Source of the DNA: DATMER01 sp963741305 | GTDB taxonomy: Bacteria > Acidobacteriota > Thermoanaerobaculia > Multivoradales > UBA5704 | Assembly (NCBI GenBank): GCA_963741305.1 | Contig: CAVUHL010000003.1 | Location: forward strand, 310,001 to 374,000 | DNA length: 64,000 bases | Direction of reading: 5' to 3' | Part shown: positions 23,264-31,230 of the stretch, one piece after another | Layout of the letters: every line of letters starts with the position of its first letter | How positions within the stretch are numbered: position 1 is the first letter of the stretch | The notes under the pieces: generated by a model | What the model was told of the DNA's origin: nothing | Database searches by the model: none | Seen by the model: the letters and a program-made list of their open reading frames with translations, nothing else | Position numbers and translations under genes: made by a program

Positions 23264-25636
23264 TCAGCGTTGGAACGAGAACCGCGCGCCGATGTAAGCC
23301 GACAACGGCGCGCCCGGATACAGGATCCGGGAATCGGAGGCGGCCACGTTGAGCACGTTGACGGCGGCGACGTACTCCTCGCCGAACAAGTTGCGCACCT
23401 CTCCGAACAGCTCCCACCGCCTGCCGGAGAAGCCGCCACGCAGGCCCATCAGAGCGTAGCCATCGGCGGTGTAGGTGTTGGCGAAGTCCGCAAAGCGCTT
23501 GTCGATGAAATCGAAGGTGGGACCGGCATAAAAGCCGCCGGCATGTCGGTAAAGCACCTCGCCGCGTACGGCGTACCCGGGCACGCTGGGCAAATCGTTG
23601 TCGCCGTAAACGGGATCGCCGTCGAAGTTGAACTGGTTGAGCGTGAAGCTCACCTGCGGGTCGATGCGATGCGTGCCGCCCAGCGCGAGGCTCGCGCTCA
23701 CCAGCGCTTCGATTCCGGTGTGAACGGTGTCATCGACGTTGGTCGTCAAGCTGTTTCCCGGCGCATTCGGATCGTCCACGGACAGGATTTCATCGCTGAT
23801 GCTCGCGTAGTACGCTCCGACGTCCCACGTCCAACTCGTTCCTGACGGCCGGCGCGATTGGGAACGCCAGCCGACTTCCATCACGGTGCCTTTCATCGGA
23901 TCGAGCTTGGCATTGCCACCACGCACGTCATCCTCCATTTCGAAGGTGGTGGGCGCCTCGAACAGCCGGCTCACGTTGCCGTAGATCGCACTCCCATCAT
24001 TCAGCGAGGCGATGACGCCCAGGCGCGGATTGACGGACGAGTAGCTCTCCTTGGGGTTGCTCACCGCGCCGCTCTCCGCATTTGTCGTGCGCACGTCGCG
24101 CGCCGCATTGACATACTGGGAGCCGAGGACGACCGTGAAGTGGTCGGAGACGCGCCAATTGTCGGAAATGAACACCTCCACGCCGTCGGCGCTGTTGTCC
24201 ACGTATTCGCTGATTCCGTTCGGCCGTCCGCCGTTGTTGCGGAAGTTCCCGCCCTCCACCGATCCCTTACCGTAGTTGAGCCCGGCGACCAGATCATGGG
24301 CGTCCAGGCTCTGGTTGTAACGAACCACGCCGCCGAGATCGCGATGGTCGGTATCGATCAACAGGCTGAACACTTCCACCGGCGGATTCGGCCCAGGCCC
24401 GTCGAAGTCCACGAAGACCCTGTCGACGATGGGGTGATACAGGGATTGCGCCTCGTACGACAGGCCGGCCGAGAGCGACCGATCGGCGCCGAGGGTCCAC
24501 GTCGTCTTGGCCGCGGCGCGCGAGGTCTTGACGACCTTCCCATAGTCGCCGCCGATCGCATCGGCGCTCGCTTGATCGGGATCCGCCTCCATCTCGGCCT
24601 GCGTCAGCGCACCTGGCAGGCGCTGGTCGTTGTCGACGTAAGTCGCGAAGGCCCGGACGCTCACCGCATCCGAAGGTTGCCAGCCGGCGTTGGCGTACAC
24701 GCCCCATCGTTCCTGGCCGCTGTGACCGCGATAGCCATCCCATTGCTTGGTTTCCAGCGTCAAGAGCCCGTCCAGCTTGTCGCCGGCGCCGCCGACGGTT
24801 GCGCGGCTGTCCAGGGAACCGTGGCTGCCGCTGTTGAGGAAGACGGAGAGCGGCGCGCTGTTCCGCGCCGTGGGCGACACGAAATCGATGGCGCCGCCCA
24901 GCGTGCTCGCGCCGTAGGTGAGGCCGTTGGCGCCCCGCGCCACGCTGGCATAACGCGCGCTCAGCGGATCGATCACGCGGTTGTGATTGTTGCCGTCGGC
25001 CGTGCTGACCGGCAAACCGTCCTGGAGCAGCTTGATGCCGTTCTTGTCGTAGTGGACGGCGTCGAGGTTGGAGCCGCGGCTCGAGAAGAACAGCTCTTCC
25101 GAACCGCTGGCGCTTTCGGCCCACACGCCGGGCACGTAGCGCAGCATGTCGGCGAGCCCACTCGTGTGCCGGCGATACAGATCATCGCCCTCCACGACTG
25201 TGACGCCGCCTGGCGTCGATGCACGCTGCTCTTCGACCGCGGCCTTCACCAGATCCTCGGTCACCGTGATGCTCTCCCTCACCGTCAGCCGCTGATCGTC
25301 CAGCCGGAAGTCGGCCGCTGCCGCCCCCGAAGCGACGCTCACTCGCCGTTCCATCGACGGCAAGCCCGGAACCGTGACCCGGATCGTGTACTCGCCCGGC
25401 TCCAGACCTTCGAATCGATAGCGCCCTTCGTCATCGGTGGCGGCGGAACGAGTGGCGGCGAGGCCGCTCACGATCTCGACTTTCGCACCGGGGACGGAAG
25501 CACCCATCTGGTCCGAGACTTGACCGGTGATGGCGGCCGTTTGCTGGGCAGCGGCCGGGGTCGGGCCGACCAGCAGCCCGGTGCTCAGAAGGACGGCCAG
25601 AAGGACGACGGCGCGTCCAGGAAATCGGTAAATCAT
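23264..25636 (-). CDS. TonB-dependent outer-membrane receptor with carboxypeptidase-like N-domain
   Basis: This 790-residue protein has a signal peptide (RAVVLLAVLLSTGLLVGPTP). Residues 33-115 or so form a carboxypeptidase-regulatory-like domain (ITGQVSDQMGASVPGAKVEI, RYRFEGLEPGEYTIRVTVPG). The plug follows (SITVTEDLVKAAVEEQRAST, GLADMLRYVPGVWAESASGS, GASTLGGAIDFVSPTARNS), then a barrel with an aromatic C-terminus (GAPLSAYIGARFSFQR). It lies downstream of SCO and PCuAC genes, so copper or a copper chelate is a plausible substrate. It is the last gene of the minus-strand copper operon, 40 bases after SCO. Confidence 0.9.
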   Translation of the reverse strand: MIYRFPGRAVVLLAVLLSTGLLVGPTPAAAQQTAAITGQVSDQMGASVPGAKVEIVSGLAATRSAATDDEGRYRFEGLEPGEYTIRVTVPGLPSMERRVSVASGAAAADFRLDDQRLTVRESITVTEDLVKAAVEEQRASTPGGVTVVEGDDLYRRHTSGLADMLRYVPGVWAESASGSEELFFSSRGSNLDAVHYDKNGIKLLQDGLPVSTADGNNHNRVIDPLSARYASVARGANGLTYGASTLGGAIDFVSPTARNSAPLSVFLNSGSHGSLDSRATVGGAGDKLDGLLTLETKQWDGYRGHSGQERWGVYANAGWQPSDAVSVRAFATYVDNDQRLPGALTQAEMEADPDQASADAIGGDYGKVVKTSRAAAKTTWTLGADRSLSAGLSYEAQSLYHPIVDRVFVDFDGPGPNPPVEVFSLLIDTDHRDLGGVVRYNQSLDAHDLVAGLNYGKGSVEGGNFRNNGGRPNGISEYVDNSADGVEVFISDNWRVSDHFTVVLGSQYVNAARDVRTTNAESGAVSNPKESYSSVNPRLGVIASLNDGSAIYGNVSRLFEAPTTFEMEDDVRGGNAKLDPMKGTVMEVGWRSQSRRPSGTSWTWDVGAYYASISDEILSVDDPNAPGNSLTTNVDDTVHTGIEALVSASLALGGTHRIDPQVSFTLNQFNFDGDPVYGDNDLPSVPGYAVRGEVLYRHAGGFYAGPTFDFIDKRFADFANTYTADGYALMGLRGGFSGRRWELFGEVRNLFGEEYVAAVNVLNVAASDSRILYPGAPLSAYIGARFSFQR

Positions 25637-25676
25637 AGATCAGATCCTTTCTTCAATCGGAACAACCTGCTCATCT

Positions 25677-26297
25677 TTAGCTGCGCTCCTCGCACTTCAC
25701 CTGGCAGTCGTCTTCTTCCACCAGGCGCTTGACCAGGGCCGCAATCCTCTCCGGCGGATCTTCATGGCGGAACAGGTGCCGGACGCGGCCCTGACCGTCG
25801 ATCAGGTAGACGTACATGGAATGATTGATCAGGTATCCCGCGGCCGACTTGACGGGGACCTTCTCGTAGCTCGCCCCATACTTCTCCACCACGGCGTCGA
25901 TCTCGCCCGGAGGCCCGGTGACGCCGGTGGCGCGCACCGCGAAATAGGTCAGGTATTGCTTCAGCTTGTCCGGCGTGTCGCGCTCCGGATCGACCGAGAC
26001 GAACACGGTGGCGACGCGGTTGTCGACGCCATCGCTCTCCAGCTCGCGATAGACCTTGGACAGGCGCGCCAGCGTCGTCGGGCAGACATCCGGGCAGGTG
26101 GTGTAGCCGAAGAAGAGGAGCACGGTCCTGCCGCGCAGGCTGCTGAGCGCGAAACGCTTGCCTTCGGAGCCTTGGAGCGAGAAGTCTCCTCCAATGGCGA
26201 GAGGAGCGAGCTCGGAGTCCTCCTGCTTGCCGCGGCACGACAGCAGGAGGAACGCCGCAAGGACAAGGCCGGTGCAAACCAGGCTACGGCTTCGCAC
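25677..26297 (-). CDS. SCO1/SenC-family copper chaperone
   Basis: This 206-residue lipoprotein-like protein starts MRSRSLVCTGLVLAAFLLLS followed by Cys. The thioredoxin-fold core carries FFGYTTCPDVCPTTLARLSK, with the CxxxC copper ligands, and a distal His in GYLINHSMYVYLIDGQGR. VFVSVDPERDTPDKLKQYLT is another SCO signature. SCO proteins deliver copper to the CuA centre of cytochrome c oxidase. Its start overlaps the end of the PCuAC gene by 14 bases. The C-terminal EDDCQVKCEERS adds a second Cys pair that could bind metal. Confidence 0.92.
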   Translation of the reverse strand: MRSRSLVCTGLVLAAFLLLSCRGKQEDSELAPLAIGGDFSLQGSEGKRFALSSLRGRTVLLFFGYTTCPDVCPTTLARLSKVYRELESDGVDNRVATVFVSVDPERDTPDKLKQYLTYFAVRATGVTGPPGEIDAVVEKYGASYEKVPVKSAAGYLINHSMYVYLIDGQGRVRHLFRHEDPPERIAALVKRLVEEDDCQVKCEERS

Positions 26298-26748
26298 CGG
26301 CTTTTCCTTCGAGAGCCTTGACAGGAACGTCGACCACCACCTCGCCGGCGTGGGTGAAGCGCAGCCGGAGGCGGACCTGCTCCCCCGCGCGCAGCGGCTT
26401 GGTTCCGAACAGCATCAGATGAAGACCGCCGGGCTTGAGCTCGACCTTGCCGCGGGCGGGCACCTCGACCTTGTCGACCGGTTCCATCTTCATCTTGTCG
26501 CCCTCTTTCACCATGCGATGGATCTCCAGGGTCTTGGCGCACTCGCAAGCGGCGCTGATGAGGAAATCCGATTCATGGTCCGGGTTTGAGATCACCATGT
26601 AGCCCGCGGTGACGTCCTGCCCCGGCAGGACCTCCCGGACCCAGGCGTTCTGGATCTTGGGTTTTTCGTCGCCGTGGTGCGCCGTCAGAGGCGCGGATGC
26701 GAGGAGCATCGAGAAGGCCGCCAGCGCGGCCGGGATGGGATGGCGCAT
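26284..26748 (-). CDS. PCuAC-family periplasmic copper chaperone
   Basis: This 154-residue protein has a signal peptide (PAALAAFSMLLASAPLTAHH). The core IQNAWVREVLPGQDVTAGYM, a TLEIHRMVKEGDKMKM segment and LKPGGLHLMLFGTKPLRAGE match PCuAC, where H-x(n)-M-x(10)-H-x-M binds Cu(I). The canonical ligands His (LEIH), Met (KMKM, MEPV) and HLM are present. PCuAC hands copper to SCO and CuA. ATG 26748 has AAGGAG five bases upstream; a GTG two codons earlier is less likely. It follows the cytochrome c gene by two bases. Confidence 0.9.
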   Translation of the reverse strand: MRHPIPAALAAFSMLLASAPLTAHHGDEKPKIQNAWVREVLPGQDVTAGYMVISNPDHESDFLISAACECAKTLEIHRMVKEGDKMKMEPVDKVEVPARGKVELKPGGLHLMLFGTKPLRAGEQVRLRLRFTHAGEVVVDVPVKALEGKAGAKP

Positions 26749-26750
26749 GT

Positions 26751-27143
26751 TCACTCCTTGTCGGACACAGGCCCGCCGTGCTCCCGGGCCAGGGAAAGTA
26801 CGTACGCGGCGAGCTGCCGCCGCTCTTCGATTGAAAGAAACGCGTGCGCGGGCATGGCCCCCTGGGAGCCCGGCACCCCTTCGGCAATGGTCCGGCCGAC
26901 CGCTTCCAGCGAACGGCCCTGGCGAAACGACGCCGGGTCGCGGAAGTTCCGCGGCGCGACGGCCAGGGAGACGGCGGCGGGACCATCGCCGCGGCCTTCG
27001 CTGCCATGGCAGGCGGCGCAGCCGGTGGCGAGATAGAGCTGCCGCCCGGCATCGATCTCGCGATGCGAAGCCTCTTCGCGATCAATACCGCAGCCGGCGG
27101 ACAGCGCCAGGAAGACCATGGCGAGTCCATGGAGTCTCCGCAT
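26751..27143 (-). CDS. Class I c-type cytochrome, lipoprotein
   Basis: This 130-residue protein has a lipoprotein signal (MRRLHGLAMVFLALSAGCGI). The haem site is ATGCAACHGSEGRGDGP (CxxCH near residues 42-46) and the distal Met lies in GSQGAMPAHAFLSIEE, the usual layout of single-haem cytochrome c. It is the second gene of the copper/respiration operon and probably carries electrons at the outer face of the membrane. Confidence 0.9.
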   Translation of the reverse strand: MRRLHGLAMVFLALSAGCGIDREEASHREIDAGRQLYLATGCAACHGSEGRGDGPAAVSLAVAPRNFRDPASFRQGRSLEAVGRTIAEGVPGSQGAMPAHAFLSIEERRQLAAYVLSLAREHGGPVSDKE

Positions 27144-27212
27144 GGAGACCCTCCTTTCCGGTCCTACCGGTTCAGGTGTCGGTTCGATTCGCCCGCTGAG
27201 GGCGGTATGGCT

Positions 27213-27605
27213 TCAAGCGACGGTGGAGGGCCAGGGAGGAGGGGGCTCAGGAGAGCACGGGACGAACCGGGGAGCACGGAGAACGAGGAGCGGGGCGGTG
27301 CCGACGGGAGCCGGCGCCGGGAGGACGTCAGCTCTTGGCGGTAGCCAGCCGTGTAGGTCGAAGCTGGCGATCAGGGCCGCTGGTGAGGAGCTGCGGAGAG
27401 GCCCCATGGAGCATTTTCCCTTGCTGCTCGCGATCCCCATCTCGCAGTGCGCTCCCGATTTCATCGCGGTCAGGGCGCACAAGCACGCGTCTCGGCTCAT
27501 CCCGCAGGCGCAGTCATGCGCCTCGGAAAACAGGCCTGCCAGGGGGATCAGCGACGCCAGCACGCAGAGCAGGCTGACGAGCTTCCGCAGGGTGGGAGCA
27601 GACAT
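27213..27605 (-). CDS. Exported Cys-rich protein heading the copper operon
   Basis: This 130-residue protein starts MSAPTLRKLVSLLCVLASLI, a signal peptide. The mature part has a Cys cluster: EAHDCACGMSRDACLCALTA and GAHCEMGIASSKGKCSMGP, with interspersed Met and His that suit copper binding. The C-terminal 60 residues are Pro-rich and probably flexible. No family is recognised. It precedes the cytochrome c gene by 69 bases on the same strand. The start was set at the signal-peptide Met; upstream in-frame codons overlap the PIN toxin gene. Confidence 0.6.
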   Translation of the reverse strand: MSAPTLRKLVSLLCVLASLIPLAGLFSEAHDCACGMSRDACLCALTAMKSGAHCEMGIASSKGKCSMGPLRSSSPAALIASFDLHGWLPPRADVLPAPAPVGTAPLLVLRAPRFVPCSPEPPPPWPSTVA

Positions 27606-27615
27606 CGAGGCGAGT

Positions 27616-28068
27616 CTACCAGATTCTCCCCGAAGGATCTTCCGCTGCGAATGGATTCCGGAAGCGGACGCCTTCCAACTCACGATCGTGTTGCAGATCC
27701 TCGCTCAAGAGCAGCGTTGCGCCGGCCTGCTTGGCAACCGCCCATTGCATGGCATCCCAGACCGAGAGGTTGTGCTGCTCTACGGCCCGCATCGCAAGAC
27801 GGAGGCTTCCAGGTGTGGCAGCCACCACAGGGAACAATGCCTGCCAGTCCTCGACGTGAGCCGCCGCTTGGATGACGGTGAGCTTGCTCTTGCGGGTAGT
27901 TGCGGCGAAGAATTCACTGAGCGTCTGCAAGGTTAGAAAACAGTCGGCCAGTGCGGCTCGGCGCACGATCTCCCGTGCTTTCTCCTGTCGCTCTCCGGCA
28001 TCCGCGTCGATTGTGTAGAACAGAATGTTGGCGTCGAGGCTGAGCCGCTCAACGCTCATGAAGCTCAT
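27616..28068 (-). CDS. PIN-domain toxin (VapC-like)
   Basis: This 150-residue protein carries the PIN acidic residues in RLSLDANILFYTIDAD (first Asp), LQTLSEFFAATTRK (Glu), SVWDAMQWAVAKQAGATLLL (Asp) and SEDLQHDRELEGV (Asp). PIN toxins of this kind are RNases neutralised by a paired antitoxin. Its start overlaps the end of the upstream Phd-like antitoxin by 20 bases; a later Met nine bases downstream is possible. A truncated second copy lies at 22.8-23.1 kb. Confidence 0.9.
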   Translation of the reverse strand: MSFMSVERLSLDANILFYTIDADAGERQEKAREIVRRAALADCFLTLQTLSEFFAATTRKSKLTVIQAAAHVEDWQALFPVVAATPGSLRLAMRAVEQHNLSVWDAMQWAVAKQAGATLLLSEDLQHDRELEGVRFRNPFAAEDPSGRIW

Positions 28069-28291
28069 CTCGCGACGGGGCTCGACCCCCGAGGTGATGA
28101 CTCTGACTGAGGAGGCGTTCCAGAGCCGCCTCCTGCTCCGGGCTCAGAGACCGCTCCTGGCTCGATACAGGGGAGAGAAGCGCCACGGGCTTGCCGCGCC
28201 GGGTGATGACGATCCGCTCTCCGGCTTCCGCCGCCTTCACATAGCGGGTCAGGTTCTGGTTGACTTCCCGCAGGCTCACTCGTTGCTCCAT
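28049..28291 (-). CDS. Phd/YefM-family antitoxin
   Basis: This 80-residue protein reads MEQRVSLREVNQNLTRYVKA, AEAGERIVITRRGKPVALLS, typical of the Phd/YefM DNA-binding domain. The C-terminal LERLLSQSHHLGGRAPSRDE is the toxin-neutralising tail. The start at 28291 is preceded by GGAGG on the minus strand. It forms an operon with the PIN toxin and probably represses it together with the toxin. Confidence 0.9.
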   Translation of the reverse strand: MEQRVSLREVNQNLTRYVKAAEAGERIVITRRGKPVALLSPVSSQERSLSPEQEAALERLLSQSHHLGGRAPSRDELHER

Positions 28292-28319
28292 CAGACCTCC
28301 ACGAAGCGTCATTGTAGCA

Positions 28320-28870
28320 CGTAGAACATTGGCTGCCCGTCGACCCATTCCAGAGCGCAGGCCCCGCCCTCCTTCGGAACGGTGGAAGAGTCGCTGAGCT
28401 CCTTCGGCGACTTGGGCCCGCGTACCGGCCATCCGTCCTTCCATACCAGTTCCCCGTCCATCCGTACCGGACGCCGGTACACAGGTACGGGATGCTCGTA
28501 CGCCGTGGAGAGAGTGTGATAGGGCTGGACGAGTGTCTGGAACGGCTGGGAGAGAGGCTCGTACGTCACGACGAGTCTCTGGTACGGCCGGACGAGTCGC
28601 CGGTACAGACGGGGAGGACGCTCGTACAGGCGGGAGAGTCGCTGGTACGCGAGGGGAGGGCGCTCGTACGGCCGGGAGAGTCGGTGGTACACCTGGGGGA
28701 GTCGCTCGTACAGACGGGGGAGTCGCTGGTACGGCCGGGGCGGCCGCTCGTACACGCGCTGGACCTACTCGTACGCCCGGGTAAGGCGCTCTCTCCGTGG
28801 GGAGAGTGACATCCCCGCCTGTACCGGGCTCCTCCCCGATTGGGGAGCCTGGCCATCCCCGCTCGGGTCA
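28320..28870. repeat. Large 21-bp-period tandem array (array C) with conserved tail
   Basis: At least thirteen units of 21 bp lie between about 28490 and 28785, for example CGGGAGAGTCGCTGGTACG and CGGGGAGGACGCTCGTACAG. The tail 28755-28870 (CTCGTACGCCCGGGTAAG, GTACCGGGCTCCTCCCCGAT, TGGGGAG) is repeated at 29920-30020. On the minus strand one frame stays open for about 450 bases and gives a heptad pattern (RPYQRLP, RLYERLP), but other frames are also open, there is no ribosome-binding site, and the second copy is out of context, so coding is unlikely. It separates the Phd/PIN module from RiPP precursor copy 2. Confidence 0.8.
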
Positions 28871-28923
28871 CCGGGTCGGCAGAGGGGTCAAGATGGGAGA
28901 AGCAACTTAGGCGAACTGAGGGG

Positions 28924-28929
28924 TATACT
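28924..28929 (+). promoter_or_regulatory. -10-like box of RiPP precursor copy 2
   Basis: TATACT begins exactly 28 bases before the ATG of the precursor gene. The same offset is found for copies 3 and 4 (TAGACT 31231, TATACT 32563). The bases between (CAGCGCCCTCAAAGGAGAG) resemble the leaders of the other two. The -35 region is not conserved. Confidence 0.6.
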
Positions 28930-28951
28930 CAGCGCCCTCAAAGGAGAGCTT

Positions 28952-29131
28952 ATGAAGAAGAAGACTCTGAAGAAGCTGGTGCTGGCGAAGGAGACATTGA
29001 GGAATCTGGAGGAGTCGACCTTGAGCAAGGTGGTAGGCGGAACCTACGGCACTGCCTGCTACACCGAGGTCTTCTGGTCCTGCCGAGTCTGCCAGGAAGA
29101 GCCCATCACCTACTCCTGCTACGCCTGCTGA
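28952..29131 (+). CDS. RiPP precursor peptide, copy 2
   Basis: This 59-residue peptide starts MKKKTLKKLVLAKETLRNLE, ends its leader with SKVVGG, and has a core TYGTACYTEVFWSCRVC plus QEEPITYSCYAC with five Cys, four Thr and two Ser. AAAGGAGAGCTT before the ATG is a good ribosome-binding site. The leader is nearly the same as in copies 3 and 4 while the cores differ, the usual pattern of RiPP families that share one maturation enzyme. No maturase or transporter gene is nearby. A longer plus-strand frame across this region is a shadow. Confidence 0.8.
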   Translation: MKKKTLKKLVLAKETLRNLEESTLSKVVGGTYGTACYTEVFWSCRVCQEEPITYSCYAC

Positions 29132-29187
29132 ATACTGATCTCTCTGCCCTCCGGCTAGGTCGGAGGGCATTCCCCTTGCACCTCTTC

Positions 29188-29208
29188 AACACACGCCCGG
29201 CACGTGTT
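29188..29208. repeat. AACAC/GTGTT palindromic repeat
   Basis: The 21-base site has arms AACAC and GTGTT outside and GCC and GGC inside, here with CCCGGC in the centre, preceded by CTCTTC and followed by CGGG. Further copies lie at 30488-30508, 30969-30989, 32955-32975 and 34748-34768, with weaker relatives near 21003 and 30372. All lie within the accessory stretch. Confidence 0.75.
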
Positions 29209-29264
29209 CGGGCAGGTAGGCGGGGAGGAAGGCAGACGGTATGCTCCTCCCCGCCTGTTAGGAC

Positions 29265-29548
29265 AGGAAAAGATCGTTGTCTCAGGCACCCCGGACGAAG
29301 ACCGGATTTGCACCAGCCATATCGAGCGCGGCAACTGGACGCTGCGCGGACACCTGCGCCGGTTCACCCGTCTGTCCAACGGCTTCAGCCGGAAGAAGGA
29401 AAACCTGCGCGCCGCGCTGGCCCTGTACTTCGCCTACTACAACTTCGTGCGGATGCACAAGTCGATCCGGATGACGCCCGCAATGTCCGCCGGGATCGCT
29501 CGCAAGCCGTGGAGCTTGGCAGATCTCCTAAAGGCGGTAACCTGCTAG
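29265..29548 (+). pseudogene. C-terminal remnant of an IS1-type transposase
   Basis: SHIERGNWTLRGHLRRFTRL, SNGFSRKKENLRAALALYFA and YNFVRMHKSIRMTPAMSAGI match the end of the DDE transposases of the IS1 group, including the catalytic Glu region. The N-terminal half and terminal inverted repeats are absent, and the reading frame is open upstream only by chance. It shows past insertion-sequence activity in this island. Confidence 0.8.
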
Positions 29549-29570
29549 ACTTTCAGCAGGAGGTAAACGT

Positions 29571-29825
29571 GTGGGAGCCAAGAAAGTATATCTAGTCCAC
29601 TGCCCCGAGGGCTTAACCCTCAAGGTCTCACCTGACGGCGGCGGGAAACAAGTGTCAATGGATGTGTTCCTCCAGACGCATACCCCGATTCAAGTGACAG
29701 GTCTCACCCCTTCCAATCCCGGCAACTCGGTTGCGATGATCGGCCTCATGATCGCCGAGGACAAAGAGGCGGAGGCGGCGGGCAACGCTGAGAAAAAGCC
29801 CCCGCCCGGAGTTTGGGGGACGTGA
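29571..29825 (+). CDS. Small hypothetical protein
   Basis: This 84-residue protein starts at GTG with AGGAGGTAAAC just upstream, a strong ribosome-binding site, which is the main reason to accept it. It reads VYLVHCPEGLTLKVSPDGGG, VSMDVFLQTHTPIQVTGLTP and GLMIAEDKEAEAAGNAEKKP. There is no signal peptide or known motif; the acidic, Ala/Glu/Lys-rich C-terminus is probably disordered. It lies 23 bases after the transposase remnant. Function unknown. Confidence 0.55.
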   Translation: MGAKKVYLVHCPEGLTLKVSPDGGGKQVSMDVFLQTHTPIQVTGLTPSNPGNSVAMIGLMIAEDKEAEAAGNAEKKPPPGVWGT

Positions 29826-29859
29826 GCGCGGGCCGAGCAACACACTAACACCCCACTAC

Positions 29860-30030
29860 CCTCGTACAGACGGGGGAGTCGCTGGTACGGACGCGGCGGT
29901 CGCTCGTACACGCGGGGGAACCACTCGTACGCCCGGGTAAGTCGCTCTCCCCGCGCGGGGAGAGTGCCATCCCCGCCCGTACCGGGCTCCTCCCCGATTG
30001 GGGAGGCTGCCATCCCCGCTCAGGAGGTGA
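29860..30030. repeat. Second copy of array C units and tail (array D)
   Basis: Four or so 21-bp units (CTCGTACAGACGGGGGAGTC, GCTGGTACGGACGCGGCGG) are followed by the same tail as array C: CTCGTACGCCCGGGTAAG, GTACCGGGCTCCTCCCCGAT and CATCCCCGCTC. Tail identity is high, with only scattered changes, so the tail and units moved or were conserved together. Confidence 0.85.
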
Positions 30031-30133
30031 TGTCCAGTCATCTTGCGCCCCATCGTGCAAACTGCAGACGCGACGAGGTTTACCCGTGTCCAAGCTCACC
30101 TGTCCTCTTGACATGTGTCAGCCCACCCCCAGA

Positions 30134-30352
30134 ATGACACACATGACCAAGACGCAAGTGTACCTGCGTGACGAAGAGCTCGAAGCCCTCCGTCAGGCGG
30201 CGAAGCGGTCCGGCAAGAGCGTGGCAGAACTGGTGCGCGAGGCTGTTCGCCAGGTATGGGGCCGCCCGCAGGACCGAGGACCGGGCGCCCTCTGGGACGG
30301 CGAGCCCCGCCGCACCTCGCTCGATCACGACACGCTATATGACGAGCCCTGA
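30134..30352 (+). CDS. Ribbon-helix-helix (CopG/VapB-like) antitoxin
   Basis: This 72-residue protein reads MTHMTKTQVYLRDEELEALR, QAAKRSGKSVAELVREAVRQ, an RHH DNA-binding domain. The C-terminal RRTSLDHDTLYDEP is the toxin-binding tail. A second Met three codons in is an alternative start. The gene ends overlapping the original start of a PIN toxin (ATGACGAGCCCTGATG), the usual antitoxin-toxin order, but the toxin is interrupted. Confidence 0.85.
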   Translation: MTHMTKTQVYLRDEELEALRQAAKRSGKSVAELVREAVRQVWGRPQDRGPGALWDGEPRRTSLDHDTLYDEP

Positions 30353-30899
30353 TGCGTACACTCACCCGTACACTCACCTGGCACTTGTTCGTCACCGAGC
30401 CACCGAGCAGAGGGACCATATCTGCTCCGCCCGTCTCGGCTCGACCAAGTGCCAATCGTGTGTTCGGATCATTCCTGAAATCTCTTCAACACACGCCTGG
30501 CACGTGTTCGGTAGCTGAGCCTGGATCGCCTTGGCCCTCTCACGGGATCCCCTTCACATTCGTGCCGTGGAGCTTTGGGAAAGTCTGCAGGGAGATGGAG
30601 TGCGTCTCCATACCTCGGTGGCCATCCTTCTTGAGACCTTTACTTTTCTCGACCGCAATGCCAATCGCGATGTTTCGTTGGCCTGGAAGGATTCGCTGGC
30701 CAAGGTCGGAGGTCTTCGCGTCCTCACAGTGACACCAGCAGATCTGGAGGAAGCCTGGCCCTATTTTCAGCGCCGCGACCTCCACAAACTCTCAGCGGTG
30801 GACGCCACGAGCTTTGTCCTTATGTCTCACGAGAAGATTCGTACTGCCTTCACGTTCGACCATCACTTTGCGATCGCTGGCTTTCGCTTAGTGGGGTAA
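30344..30899 (+). pseudogene. PIN-domain toxin (VapC-like) interrupted by a repeat insertion
   Basis: The expected toxin start ATGACGAGCCCTGATGCG overlaps the antitoxin stop. The next roughly 165 bases (about 30358-30525) are repeat-like, with a full palindromic repeat at 30449-30513. The toxin then resumes as LSRDPLHIRAVELWESLQGD, TSVAILLETFTFLDRNANRD, then LSAVDATSFVLMSHEKIRTA and FTFDHHFAIAGFRLVG. The middle Glu and the C-terminal Asp residues of the PIN site are present, but the first catalytic Asp (normally in FVDTS-like) is lost. The product is probably inactive, leaving an orphan antitoxin. Confidence 0.7.
30449..30513. repeat. 65-bp palindromic repeat, copy inside the PIN toxin gene
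   Basis: The unit GTGCCAATCGTGTGTTCGG, ATCATTCCTGAAATCTCTTC and the palindrome at 30488-30508 match the copy at 30929-30995 with few changes. Its position between the two halves of a toxin gene indicates insertion. Confidence 0.75.
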
Positions 30900-30928
30900 C
30901 TTTATGGGACGGGAGGCGCAACAAACAG

Positions 30929-30995
30929 GTGCCTGAGCGAGTGTCGGGATCATTCCTGGAATCTCTTCAACACACGCCTTGCACGTGTTCGGGGA
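30929..30995. repeat. 65-bp palindromic repeat, copy after the PIN toxin gene
   Basis: GTGCCTGAGCGAGTGTCGGG, ATCATTCCTGGAATCTCTTC and the palindrome at 30969-30989 repeat the unit at 30449-30513. The copy begins 30 bases after the toxin stop, so the resumed toxin fragment is flanked by direct copies of the same unit. Confidence 0.75.
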
Positions 30996-31015
30996 CCGAC
31001 ACCGGGGCTATCAAG

Positions 31016-31230
31016 ATGTCCATCAACGGCCTCGTCGTGCTGAAGACCCACATCCCAGGCCATGCCGCCGAGAGCGACGATGCGCTCCGGGCCTGGGCGG
31101 CTGCAGCCAAGCGCAGCGTCCAACCCGATTCCCCCCTGTAGCACCCCGCGCTGGCGGTGTTCAATGGCCAGCTCTTCATGGCTGGCGAAAGCCTCCGCAC
31201 CGTCTCCTTCGCCAGCAACCAAGCTTTTGC
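31016..31230 (+). pseudogene. Fragment of an unknown protein with an internal stop
   Basis: From ATG 31016 the frame reads MSINGLVVLKTHIPGHAAES, DDALRAWAAAAKRSVQPDSP, a TAG at 31139, then in the same frame HPALAVFNGQLFMAGESLRT. The PALAVFNGxLFxA piece resembles propeller or lectin-like repeats of secreted proteins. Only a short stretch remains. The call is tentative. Confidence 0.3.

Noticed and set aside
23858..25732. Long plus-strand frame opposite the TonB receptor
   Set aside because: Antisense shadow; the receptor has a signal peptide, plug motifs and a barrel end on the minus strand.
28320..28800. CRISPR array
   Set aside because: Units are contiguous 21-mers with no unique spacers, and no cas genes are present.
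28840..29595. 251-codon plus-strand frame across RiPP precursor copy 2
   Set aside because: It is out of frame with the peptide, has no ribosome-binding site, and crosses a transposase remnant.
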